64,000 nt of DNA from a virus, in IMG/VR virus record IMGVR_UViG_3300050026_000388, positions 38,176 through 102,175 of that record. The stretch is one strand, 5' to 3'. Shown here in pieces: positions 38,445 to 46,540 of this stretch. The notes below the pieces were generated by a model that was not told the DNA's origin, did no database searches, and saw nothing but the letters and a program-made list of their open reading frames with translations. Numbering within the stretch: position 1 is the stretch's first letter; the number at the start of each line of letters is the position of its first letter. The position numbers and the translations under genes were made by a program.

Positions 38445-38798
38445 ATGACTGATTTTAACGATATAGAATTCAGCGCAGGGGAAGACATCAGCGTAAATGT
38501 GCCTATCACTAAAGACGGCACCGCGCTTACCATCACCGATGCGACGGTTACGTGGAAAGCGTATCACACACTCACGGGCGTTGTCATGATAAAAGATAAC
38601 GCAGACATTGGCGGCATCACGATAAACAAGGATGGAGAATCGGTGACGCTTGCCTTCGCGAAAGAAGACACTGAAGATTTGATTCCACTTACCTATTATC
38701 ACGAGGTCCGCATACTTCTAGAAGAGGCCGAGAACGTCTTAGTTCCACAGGGCCGGCTTAAACTTAACAGGAGTATCACGCTGATGGAGGAGCCATGA
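38445..38798 (+). CDS. BppU/Ig-like small structural protein (repeated family)
   Basis: 117 residues. The pattern FSAGEDISVNVPITKDGTAL, VTWKAYHTLTG, KDGESVTLAFAKEDT and YYHEVRILLE is the Ig-like fold of the BppU N-terminal/DUF2479 type, as in the genes at 30738, 42020 and 42380. The stop overlaps the connector start by 4 nt, so it is translated with the neck genes. Confidence 0.6.
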   Translation: MTDFNDIEFSAGEDISVNVPITKDGTALTITDATVTWKAYHTLTGVVMIKDNADIGGITINKDGESVTLAFAKEDTEDLIPLTYYHEVRILLEEAENVLVPQGRLKLNRSITLMEEP

Positions 38799-39445
38799 GG
38801 AAAGCGCTAACCGTAATCACACCGCCAGCAGCGTACCCTATCACGCGCGACGAAGCGGCAGAGTGGGTTCACTTGGACCCGTCGAACGTATCAGAAGATG
38901 TGGTGCTCGACATGCTCATCGCTACATCCACAGAGCAGATTGAAAAATACCTTGGCAGGGCGCTTATCACTCAAGTTCTCGAGATGGAGTTTATGCCGCA
39001 TCCACCAGAAATCCTCCCGATGCGGATTTACCTGTGGCGCGCAGCGCCGTTGCAGAGTATTCAGTGGGTTAAATCAATAGAACAAGATGGCACCGAGCAC
39101 ACCCAAGCAACGAATATTTATGATACAGATATATGGGCGATTCCCGGTAGGATTCAGCTTCTTATGGGCTATTGGTGGGATTACTTCGTTTTCGGGAAGT
39201 ATAGAATTAGGTACACGTGCGGCTATGGCGATGATGCCAGCGATGTGCCGGCGGCGATAAAGACGGCGATATTGATGTATGTTTCGCAACTTTATCAGAG
39301 TAGAGAGGAGATGGATTACTCAATCAGTCCGCAAGTTGAGGTGTTATTGCAAGATTATAAGCTCGATACATTCGACTTTACAGATTCTGGTGCTGTCAAG
39401 TGGTCGCCCTTTGGAAGCTCAAGCGTAGGATATGGGTATCGGTGA
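38795..39445 (+). CDS. Head-tail connector (gp6-like adaptor)
   Basis: 216 residues. PITRDEAAEWVHLDPS at the N-terminus, EQIEKYLGRALITQ, RAAPLQSIQWVKS and YTCGYGDDASDVPAAIKTAILMYV are the standard landmarks of the HK97 gp6/phiE125 gp8 connector, which forms a ring under the portal. In most relatives it directly follows the capsid gene; here it lies 18 kb later. An HNH gene follows immediately. Confidence 0.85.
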   Translation: MRKALTVITPPAAYPITRDEAAEWVHLDPSNVSEDVVLDMLIATSTEQIEKYLGRALITQVLEMEFMPHPPEILPMRIYLWRAAPLQSIQWVKSIEQDGTEHTQATNIYDTDIWAIPGRIQLLMGYWWDYFVFGKYRIRYTCGYGDDASDVPAAIKTAILMYVSQLYQSREEMDYSISPQVEVLLQDYKLDTFDFTDSGAVKWSPFGSSSVGYGYR

Positions 39446-39450
39446 GTAGT

Positions 39451-40029
39451 GTGCCATATAAAGACCCTGAAAAAGAACGGCAGTACCAAAAAAGGTACCG
39501 AGGAGAGCATGGGGCCACGCGGCGAGAATATGAACGCAAATACCGCCTAGAAAAACCAGAAAAGCGCCGCGCGACTGAACGCAAATCGTATAACAAAAAC
39601 CGCGAACGCAAACTCGCGCAAAATCATAGATGGCACAAAGACAATCTTGAATATCATCAAGAGCTGATGCAGAAGTGGAACGCCGACCACCCAGAAGAAC
39701 GTAAGATATACAGACACAACCGCCGAGCCCGCATAAAAGGCAACGGTGGCATACTTCCACCAAACGCGCTACAAATATTGTTCACGCAGCAAAGCGGACT
39801 TTGCTATCTTTGTAGCGAACCATTCCCTAAGCTAAACGACCCCGCAAGTATAGAACATAAAATCCCTATTTCGCGGGGTGGTAGTAATAATATTTCCAAT
39901 ATTGGATTGGCGCATCTGAGCTGCAACCTAAGAAAGCACACAAAGACGCATATTGAATTTTTAAAACAAATAGAAGAGGACGATTATATGAAAATAACAA
40001 AGGAGATTTCAGAAACATGGTCGACGTAG
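39451..40029 (+). CDS. HNH homing endonuclease, paralogue of the 16994 gene
   Basis: 192 residues from GTG 39451. Begins MPYKDPEKERQYQKRYRGEH and has the core CYLCSEPF, SIEHKIPISRGGSNNISNI and HLSCNLRKH. One zinc Cys of the second pair is replaced (HLSC instead of CSAC), and the DH is EH. It may therefore be a diverging copy of the 16994 gene. It begins six bases after the connector stop, and its 3' end overlaps the start of the next virion gene by 13 nt. Confidence 0.8.
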   Translation: MPYKDPEKERQYQKRYRGEHGATRREYERKYRLEKPEKRRATERKSYNKNRERKLAQNHRWHKDNLEYHQELMQKWNADHPEERKIYRHNRRARIKGNGGILPPNALQILFTQQSGLCYLCSEPFPKLNDPASIEHKIPISRGGSNNISNIGLAHLSCNLRKHTKTHIEFLKQIEEDDYMKITKEISETWST

Positions 40030-40460
40030 CGCATATGTACGATAAAGCTGCGCTTCACTTAGCGCAGAATGATTGGGCGTGGAGGGCCGCCACACAGACG
40101 GTTTATATGGCTCTTTATACAGGTAGCTATTCACCTTCACAGGCCGCGGACGAGACGTATTCCGGTATCAGCGGCGAACTTACGAGCGCTAACGGCTACC
40201 AGCAGGGCGGCGTGAAGATGACGCTTAACGACCCTGTAGTCACGGGGGCCGACCCTTCGGCGTATACTAAACTATACAGTAGTGACGTTTCATGGGCGGC
40301 CGCGTCGTTTACCGGCGTTCAGACGATTGTCATCTACAACAACGTAGGTTCAAAGTACTTAATCGGTTTCATAGAATACGGAACCGCTAAATCAGCAGGC
40401 GGCGGCACGTTTACGGTGCAATGCCCCGCAACAGGGTGGTTTGATTTAGCGACGCCGTAG
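40017..40460 (+). CDS. About 150-aa beta-rich virion protein (repeated family)
   Basis: 147 residues with AAAGGAGATTTCAGAAAC before ATG 40017, inside the end of the HNH gene. It has family blocks VDVAHMYDKAALHLAQNDW, VYMALYTGSYSPSQAADETY, GELTSANGYQQGGVKMTL, VQTIVIYNN and LIGFIEYG. The fifth member of the family in this window. Confidence 0.65.
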   Translation: MVDVAHMYDKAALHLAQNDWAWRAATQTVYMALYTGSYSPSQAADETYSGISGELTSANGYQQGGVKMTLNDPVVTGADPSAYTKLYSSDVSWAAASFTGVQTIVIYNNVGSKYLIGFIEYGTAKSAGGGTFTVQCPATGWFDLATP

Positions 40461-40461
40461 G

Positions 40462-40472
40462 CGGTATAAAAA
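40462..40472 (+). promoter_or_regulatory. Candidate TATA box for the 40489 gene
   Basis: CGGTATAAAAA lies about 20-25 nt before GTG 40489. The GGAGG that follows overlaps the GTG itself and is too close to serve as its ribosome-binding site, so leaderless initiation is plausible. Confidence 0.35.
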
Positions 40473-40488
40473 CGATAAAACGGCGGAG

Positions 40489-42018
40489 GTGATAAACACG
40501 GCGTTAGTTGGGACTTGGATGACAGTAAGCGCTACTACTACTACCCCATCAGAGGGTGTAGCGATAACTATTACACTGACACTTAGGAGAGCTGACAATA
40601 ACGCCGCGATTTCTGGTAGGGTTCTCAATCTATACAATGGTGCGGGGACGCTTGTAGCACAGTACCCCTCAAATTCAGCAGGACAAATCGCTTGGTCTGT
40701 CACATATCACAGCGCACCATATACCGACGGTTTCACGGGAAGGTTTTATGCTGACTCACTGTTTGGCGGGACTAATAGCTCAACACTTTATATATATGTT
40801 ACCGCAACGACGTGGTGTTGGCTCACTGCTGGTGCGTATTCTCCAACACAAGGCGACACAGTTACTTTTGCCGCAGGGCTTCAAAAAACTGATGGTGGTG
40901 TAGGCGTCCCAGGTCAAACACTTCGGATTTACCAGTTTAATCCTTCAGGTAGTACACTAGTTGCCTCAGGCACAACAAATGGTGCTGGGGTTATTGCGTG
41001 GTCGCATACGTTCCCTGATACCGGCACATTCTATTATTACTCAGCATTCGCCGCAGAAAATCAGTATCAAGCTTGTAAGAGCACCCCTGATGTTACGATT
41101 AATGTCCAACCATCCGTAATACCACCTCCACCCCCAACACAACACACAACTTCACTTTCGCTTACCGCCAGCGATGCAGCACCTCAGTTATTCGGAAACG
41201 TTACATTTACTGCAATACTCACGAGCAGTGGCGCGGGTGTAAATAATGAAACTATTAACTTCTATTATTACGACCCCCAACAGGTACAGCACACGATGGA
41301 TACAACTGCGACATCAGTTAACGGCACCGCTGTATTTACCACACAATTCACTGACCCCCTATTGATGCAATGGTACGCGAGCTTCGGCGGCGACCTTACA
41401 GACCCCGACAACACATATTCGGCATCTACAAGTAGTATGGTGCTGGTAAACGCCGGCGGCCCTGTTATCACTATTAACCCATCTACAACGGTTACCATAA
41501 CCGCAAACGTGGCAACTCTAATAATAAACTACCGCGGTATTACCTCTACCGTAGAATGTGAAGCAAACGTAGCCGTTGTTGCTGCAGATATTATAATTGC
41601 AGGAGTTACAGCAACCGAAATTTTAACTGCAAATAACGCGATTACCGGCGGCGGGGCTAGTGGGTATCCGTCTAACATGAGGATTACCGCTGGCGTGCCT
41701 CGGATAGTTTATGACGTAGTAGTCACCGATTGGTGGTCGGCAGCAGTGGTTACCATAACTGAAAATGTGCCATTTGCTGGGACGATAACTGATATCATAC
41801 TCGTCGGTGTTGAGGCGGACGTTATCATAACTGAGAACGTTCCCGTTGCGCGCGGGGTTCCCTCCATCGTTGCTACTATAATGGAAATATTCGTTGAGGG
41901 GGAGTACGAAACGAGCAAAACATGCAACGGGGCATATAGCGCTGGGGTAGCAAGTGATGGCGACTATATCGTTGCAAAGGCATCATCTAATGCCGATTAT
42001 TCACCAGACGGAGATTAA
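40489..42018 (+). CDS. Multi-Ig-domain surface protein
   Basis: 509 residues, starting with GTG. Three Ig-like domains of about 100 residues occur in tandem: WMTVSATTTTPSEGVAITIT, CWLTAGAYSPTQGDTVTFAAG and TSLSLTASDAAPQLFGNVTFT. Each continues with the V.GxxxxLY element and a closing G.F-YAxF strand. A PPPPPTQ linker separates the second and third. The last 170 residues are beta-rich repeats. Ig domains of this type are common on virion surfaces and in archaeal surface-layer proteins and bind glycans weakly. Confidence 0.65.
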   Translation: MINTALVGTWMTVSATTTTPSEGVAITITLTLRRADNNAAISGRVLNLYNGAGTLVAQYPSNSAGQIAWSVTYHSAPYTDGFTGRFYADSLFGGTNSSTLYIYVTATTWCWLTAGAYSPTQGDTVTFAAGLQKTDGGVGVPGQTLRIYQFNPSGSTLVASGTTNGAGVIAWSHTFPDTGTFYYYSAFAAENQYQACKSTPDVTINVQPSVIPPPPPTQHTTSLSLTASDAAPQLFGNVTFTAILTSSGAGVNNETINFYYYDPQQVQHTMDTTATSVNGTAVFTTQFTDPLLMQWYASFGGDLTDPDNTYSASTSSMVLVNAGGPVITINPSTTVTITANVATLIINYRGITSTVECEANVAVVAADIIIAGVTATEILTANNAITGGGASGYPSNMRITAGVPRIVYDVVVTDWWSAAVVTITENVPFAGTITDIILVGVEADVIITENVPVARGVPSIVATIMEIFVEGEYETSKTCNGAYSAGVASDGDYIVAKASSNADYSPDGD

Positions 42019-42019
42019 G

Positions 42020-42367
42020 ATGGCTATTCGTGAAGATTATACAGTCGACAGGGCATCGAAATTTGATATTGAATTAACCACAACGATAGAAGGCGTACCC
42101 CTTTCGCTTTCTAGCGCGGTAATTACGTTTAAGGCGGCGATAGATTATGACACGCCGCCAATCATAGATATGTCATCAGCCGACCCTGACGCGATTGAGA
42201 TAACCAACAGCGACAACGGCCAGTTTACGGTTCACCTTTCTGAAGATGATACGAATATCACCATCAGCTTCCCGACGAATTATGTGTACGATATACGGGT
42301 CAGCTACGAGAACGAATCTGCGATTGTGCAGTACGGTACATTAACGATACTGCCGCGATTGACGTGA
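42020..42367 (+). CDS. BppU/Ig-like small structural protein (repeated family)
   Basis: 115 residues. ATG 42020 is chosen because the upstream frame overlaps the previous gene and GACGGAG lies six bases before it. The pattern YTVDRASKFDIELTTTIEGV, LSLSSAVITFKAA, VYDIRVSYENESAIVQYGTL matches the adjacent gene at 42380 at most positions. The two are tandem duplicates. Confidence 0.65.
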   Translation: MAIREDYTVDRASKFDIELTTTIEGVPLSLSSAVITFKAAIDYDTPPIIDMSSADPDAIEITNSDNGQFTVHLSEDDTNITISFPTNYVYDIRVSYENESAIVQYGTLTILPRLT

Positions 42368-42379
42368 GAACCTGAGAGA

Positions 42380-42769
42380 ATGAACGTAACTACATCAGAT
42401 GCAGCAACCGGCGAACATGCGAGGCTTTTATCCCCCGTGCGGACGGCGGTAAATCAGGGGGGGAAACTCGACATTTACGCTGTAGTCAAGAAAGCAGGAG
42501 TCCCACTTTCTTTAGCTGATGCGGTAATAACGTTTGCGGCTGGTGAGAATTATGGCTGCGCGCCGCTGATAACCAAAACGAGCGCGGGTGGTGGAATTGA
42601 GATAACCGATATTGCCGGGGGTAGATTCACGATACACCTGCTGAAAAATGATACTGATATTAATTTTGATTATCCCACTGAGCTTAATTACGACGTGCGC
42701 GTTTCGTATCCCGATGAGTCTGCGATTGTGCTTTACGGTACTATTAGGATTACACCACGACTGACGTAG
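42380..42769 (+). CDS. BppU/Ig-like small structural protein (repeated family)
   Basis: 129 residues. VNQGGKLDIYAVVKKAGVPL, VITFAAGENYG, NYDVRVSYPDESAIVLYGTI closely follows the 42020 product. Such proteins normally occur once per virus, next to a receptor-binding protein. Here four copies are spread across the surface module, suggesting that several receptor-binding or decoration proteins are attached through them. Confidence 0.65.
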   Translation: MNVTTSDAATGEHARLLSPVRTAVNQGGKLDIYAVVKKAGVPLSLADAVITFAAGENYGCAPLITKTSAGGGIEITDIAGGRFTIHLLKNDTDINFDYPTELNYDVRVSYPDESAIVLYGTIRITPRLT

Positions 42770-42782
42770 GAGAAAGAAAGAA

Positions 42783-45700
42783 ATGACGTTTTATCAGAAA
42801 GTTGGTAGTTTCACAGCGCCTGCGGGGGCGGGTTCTCAGGCAACCACGGGCCTCGGCTTTACGCCCGTCGCTATAATTTTTTGGTTTGGTGCTGCTTCAC
42901 TCTCAAGTGGTGGATGGGTTGGTGGGAGTAGCGGCTACACCGGAGGCAACCAAAGCGGTATTGGTCTTGTTACGGCATCGGGGAGCGGCGCGGTTGGATA
43001 TATCGAATATAGCAACGGAACCGCGGACATATATACCGCTCATGCAACAACGGCTATTTACTCTTACTCTGTTGCCGGAACCCTATCGGCGTCACTTACT
43101 TCTCTTGATAGTAGTGGCTTTACGCTATATTGGATGAGTACGATTTCCGGCGTTACAATCCACTATCTTGCATTAGGCGGAACCGACATAACCGGCGCGA
43201 TGGTTAAAGAGTGGACTGCCAAAGGTTCAACAGGTTCGCAATCAATCACCGGCGTCGGCTTTAAACCGTCGTTAGTGATTAATATTGGCACATCAGATAC
43301 GGTCGCACCCCCGCACGTGAGCGCGTCAACGAATTTTTGGCCCCCGTTAGACACGGGTGCGATGGATGGTAGTGGCAACCAATGGGCGCAGTCTGACCGT
43401 TTTTACACTAATTGTTGCAGGTATGAACTAACCAATGCGTGCATCGTCGGAATAAATCAAACGACCGGAGTGGACTACCAAGCAGCATATACCTCAATGG
43501 ATTCTGACGGCTTTACTATAAATTGGTCAACATGCAACGGAGCACCGTATTTTTATAGTCTCTGCTTAAGTGGTTGTGCATGTCAGGTCGGAAATTGGGA
43601 TAAATCAACATCGGCAGCAAGTGATACCGTATCCCTTGGTATTACGCCTCAAGCTGTTTTTGTAGTGTCGGCTTGTAATATACCTACCTCTAGCTACATA
43701 AATGATGAAAGGCGCATGTTTGGTGCAAGCGACGGGACAAACAACCGCGTAGTAACAACTACGTATCAAGGAACGTCTGGTGATTTGACGTATCAGTACT
43801 GGGATACCACAAACTCAATATGTATCCCCGGCTCGGTAAACTCGACGGCGACTGCCGGAACGATTGGCAGTTTCGGGTCAAGTCAATTTGTCGCAAGTTA
43901 CAGCACGCACGATAATATAGCGACTGAGATATGCTATGTTGCGTTCGGCTCTTCAGCCGGCGGCTACACTGGAGCGCTTACATCACTACCAGTCACGGCC
44001 GCGGACACGGACAGCGTAACCCAAACAACGGTAGAAATTGATTATCCTGCTTACCTCTCAACGTTACAGGTCGCTGCCAATACACCGTATATTGCGATAC
44101 AGATTAATTGCACCGTTACACCCAACCCAGTTACTGCATCTGCGAATATCGCTTTGATAGGTACCACTATCACAGGAACCACCCAAACTATTACACCCTC
44201 TTCATTAAATGTCACCACAGTATCACCCCCTGTATCATTCCCATATCTAGGATTAACGGGAATCGCTACGTTCACCGCAAATATCGCCGATATAAGCATC
44301 ACCGTGGATGTTGAGCAAACAGCGACCCTTAATGCAGTAGAAAACATTCCCACAGTTGTCAACATTATCCATGTTATAGGAGAATCCATAATCTCGTCCT
44401 GCGGCACTGGCGGCCCGATGTTATGGTCAAACGCCGCATCGTGGGATGGGGGTGTGATGCCTGATGACGAGTACGGCATAAACATCCTCTCTGGGGATGT
44501 GATGTATTTTGACGTTGACCAGTCCGAATTTGCAGTAGGACTTACTTCAGTGTGGATAGATGGAGAACTCCGGTTCCCCACGCAGAGCCCCCTTACTGGA
44601 ACCACGATTACACCACTAAAAGTTAACCCACACATGGTACTAGCTGATGGAGTACAGATACTAGGCGCCGGCGGGTTCTACTGCGGCAACTCAGCAACAG
44701 ACCCGATACGGCCACCGGATGAAGGCAGCTCGAGCCGCGCGACAATCACTAGTATGGGGGGTACCGATTATCTTATAGATATCATCGAAACGGGATTCTT
44801 CGGTTGGTATGACACAACAACGTACTCCTTCTTTGCCGGTGCGTGTGCGGGGTCCGAGACAACAATCCCCCTTACCAGTCAGTTATTACTGCAGGACGGC
44901 GACGAGATTGTAATAGGAAATACCCTGACTCATGGGGTGAGTTCTGACGTAGAAATGGAAAAATATCCTGTGGCCGCATACACCGCACAACCCCCGACCA
45001 TAACACTCCAATATGGACTCTCATACTCTCATGATGTAGGTGACTGCGTCGCGCGCGCTAGCAGACCGATTAAGATAACGGGTGTAAACGCGGGGGTGAT
45101 AGCACCAACCACGCGTTGTATCGGCTTTGAGGGCGTCTGTACTGAAGGAATCATACCATTACCTCAATACCAAGACACCCTTTCGATACGTGGCTGCACC
45201 GTGTTCGATACCCCTCTCATTTACTATACAGCCCCAACCGCAAACGGCATGATAACCGTTGAAAATAGCACGGTTATCGGCACACCAAGCGGGGGCGCCC
45301 TAGTGGGTGAATGTGGTGTTCCTTTGAAGCTCAACAACTGCGTGGTGCTCGGTTGCCCAACCGGAATCGCATCAACTGATGGCATTTCGGCAACGGGCAT
45401 AGTGATGCAGAACACCAATATTGGGATGTATGAAATCACGAACAGCGCACTCAAAAATTGTACAATAAGCGGGAACCATTACGGCACAGCAAACGGCGCG
45501 GGTAATGTGTATATCTCTAGTACATTTGCGCATAATGACGTTGACTTCTACAGCGCCGCTTCTGCAACGCTCTACGATACGACACTTCAGAGCATGATTC
45601 CGACGAGTTACCTCCACGCCGCAGTAGTTCCCGCATGGTCATGCATTAAAGACTATGGTACGGGTGAAGACCAGCGCGTGTGGGGTGCCGGCGGCTACGG

Positions 45701-46106
45701 CGGGATACAGAATACTGTACTATATAATGGTAATAAGACGTGGAAGTTCCAGATAATGCAGGCGGATGAACCGCTGTTTTGGGATACCCCCTTCCTGTCC
45801 TCAGCCGGTAAGCAGGTAACCGTGGCTATCGCGGCAATGAAAGAGTTTCAAGGCGGGGTGGTTATGCTTCAGATTATCGACCCCGCACATGACCCGCTAT
45901 TCGGCTTCGGGGATATGCCGCTTGATGCAGTAACACTCGATGATACGATTTCAATATGGCGCACCCTTTCAGTTTCCTTTATGAGCACGTTTATGCAGCC
46001 GCTAGTCGCGAGGGTGTTGGTGCAGAACTCAACAGGTACCGGAAACGCCTACGCTTACATCACCGCTATGGAAGAGACGCTTAACTGTGGGGGGCTGTAC
46101 CCATGA
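42783..46106 (+). CDS. Giant surface protein: shared beta domain, G8-like domain and parallel beta-helix
   Basis: 1107 residues. Residues 1-400 match the N-terminal domain of 25161 and 34107 (GSFTAPAGAGSQATTGLGFT, MFGASDGTNN, CYVAFGSSA). Residues about 535-620 resemble a G8 domain (NAASWDGGVMPDDEYGIN, VWIDGELRF). From about 690 to 950 come short strands with turn residues typical of a right-handed beta-helix (NSTVIGTPSGGALVG, NNCVVLGCPTGIAS, NSALKNCTISGNHYG). The end (WKFQIMQADEPLFWDTPF) is a further beta domain. G8 plus beta-helix proteins elsewhere bind or process polysaccharides, so a tailspike-like depolymerase is possible but unproven. Confidence 0.6.
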   Translation: MTFYQKVGSFTAPAGAGSQATTGLGFTPVAIIFWFGAASLSSGGWVGGSSGYTGGNQSGIGLVTASGSGAVGYIEYSNGTADIYTAHATTAIYSYSVAGTLSASLTSLDSSGFTLYWMSTISGVTIHYLALGGTDITGAMVKEWTAKGSTGSQSITGVGFKPSLVINIGTSDTVAPPHVSASTNFWPPLDTGAMDGSGNQWAQSDRFYTNCCRYELTNACIVGINQTTGVDYQAAYTSMDSDGFTINWSTCNGAPYFYSLCLSGCACQVGNWDKSTSAASDTVSLGITPQAVFVVSACNIPTSSYINDERRMFGASDGTNNRVVTTTYQGTSGDLTYQYWDTTNSICIPGSVNSTATAGTIGSFGSSQFVASYSTHDNIATEICYVAFGSSAGGYTGALTSLPVTAADTDSVTQTTVEIDYPAYLSTLQVAANTPYIAIQINCTVTPNPVTASANIALIGTTITGTTQTITPSSLNVTTVSPPVSFPYLGLTGIATFTANIADISITVDVEQTATLNAVENIPTVVNIIHVIGESIISSCGTGGPMLWSNAASWDGGVMPDDEYGINILSGDVMYFDVDQSEFAVGLTSVWIDGELRFPTQSPLTGTTITPLKVNPHMVLADGVQILGAGGFYCGNSATDPIRPPDEGSSSRATITSMGGTDYLIDIIETGFFGWYDTTTYSFFAGACAGSETTIPLTSQLLLQDGDEIVIGNTLTHGVSSDVEMEKYPVAAYTAQPPTITLQYGLSYSHDVGDCVARASRPIKITGVNAGVIAPTTRCIGFEGVCTEGIIPLPQYQDTLSIRGCTVFDTPLIYYTAPTANGMITVENSTVIGTPSGGALVGECGVPLKLNNCVVLGCPTGIASTDGISATGIVMQNTNIGMYEITNSALKNCTISGNHYGTANGAGNVYISSTFAHNDVDFYSAASATLYDTTLQSMIPTSYLHAAVVPAWSCIKDYGTGEDQRVWGAGGYGGIQNTVLYNGNKTWKFQIMQADEPLFWDTPFLSSAGKQVTVAIAAMKEFQGGVVMLQIIDPAHDPLFGFGDMPLDAVTLDDTISIWRTLSVSFMSTFMQPLVARVLVQNSTGTGNAYAYITAMEETLNCGGLYP

Positions 46107-46540
46107 CGATTAACGAAATCAAGTTTGACCCAACGCCGAAGGTGCAGCGCAGCAAGAGGAATACCCTTTTCCAGATGCGGCGGAAGTTGGTGTTTATGCA
46201 TTATCCTTCTGATGCTGACGTCGATGAACTTGGTGCAAAGCCCTATACCGATATGGAAGATTATTTGACCGGCGCTGACGGGACGGGTGTGTGGGCGGAT
46301 ATTGATACGCCGCATCCGGATGACGTGTTGATGGCTGCACAGCATGGTGAGGTGTTGACGCACTCCATACTCGTGCGGTATGATGAGCGAATCGACCCGC
46401 GCCAAATCATAAAGTACACGAATCGCCAGACGGGCAAATCAGATTACTGGTGGATAAGGACCCTTGTCCGCCCTGATTTTGAATATCATTATCTACGAAT
46501 CGGCGCGGAGCAAATCATCGAGTACGGAGTGGATGAATAA
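46103..46540 (+). CDS. Head closure / head-tail adaptor protein
   Basis: 145 residues, with a 4-nt overlap to the upstream gene and TAATG to the next. It precedes the gp10-like gene, as in HK97-type gene order. Its C-terminal half (DDVLMAAQHGEVLTHSILVR and RIGAEQIIEYGVDE) resembles the head-tail joining (SPP1 gp16-like) family, in which an H-x-V-x-(I/V)-R strand is followed by a W-x-(V/I)-R strand, here WWIRTLVRPDF. Confidence 0.65.
   Translation: MTINEIKFDPTPKVQRSKRNTLFQMRRKLVFMHYPSDADVDELGAKPYTDMEDYLTGADGTGVWADIDTPHPDDVLMAAQHGEVLTHSILVRYDERIDPRQIIKYTNRQTGKSDYWWIRTLVRPDFEYHYLRIGAEQIIEYGVDE

Noticed and set aside
25161-46106. Diversity-generating retroelement acting on the surface genes
   Set aside because: No reverse transcriptase and no template/variable repeat pair with A-specific changes was seen.
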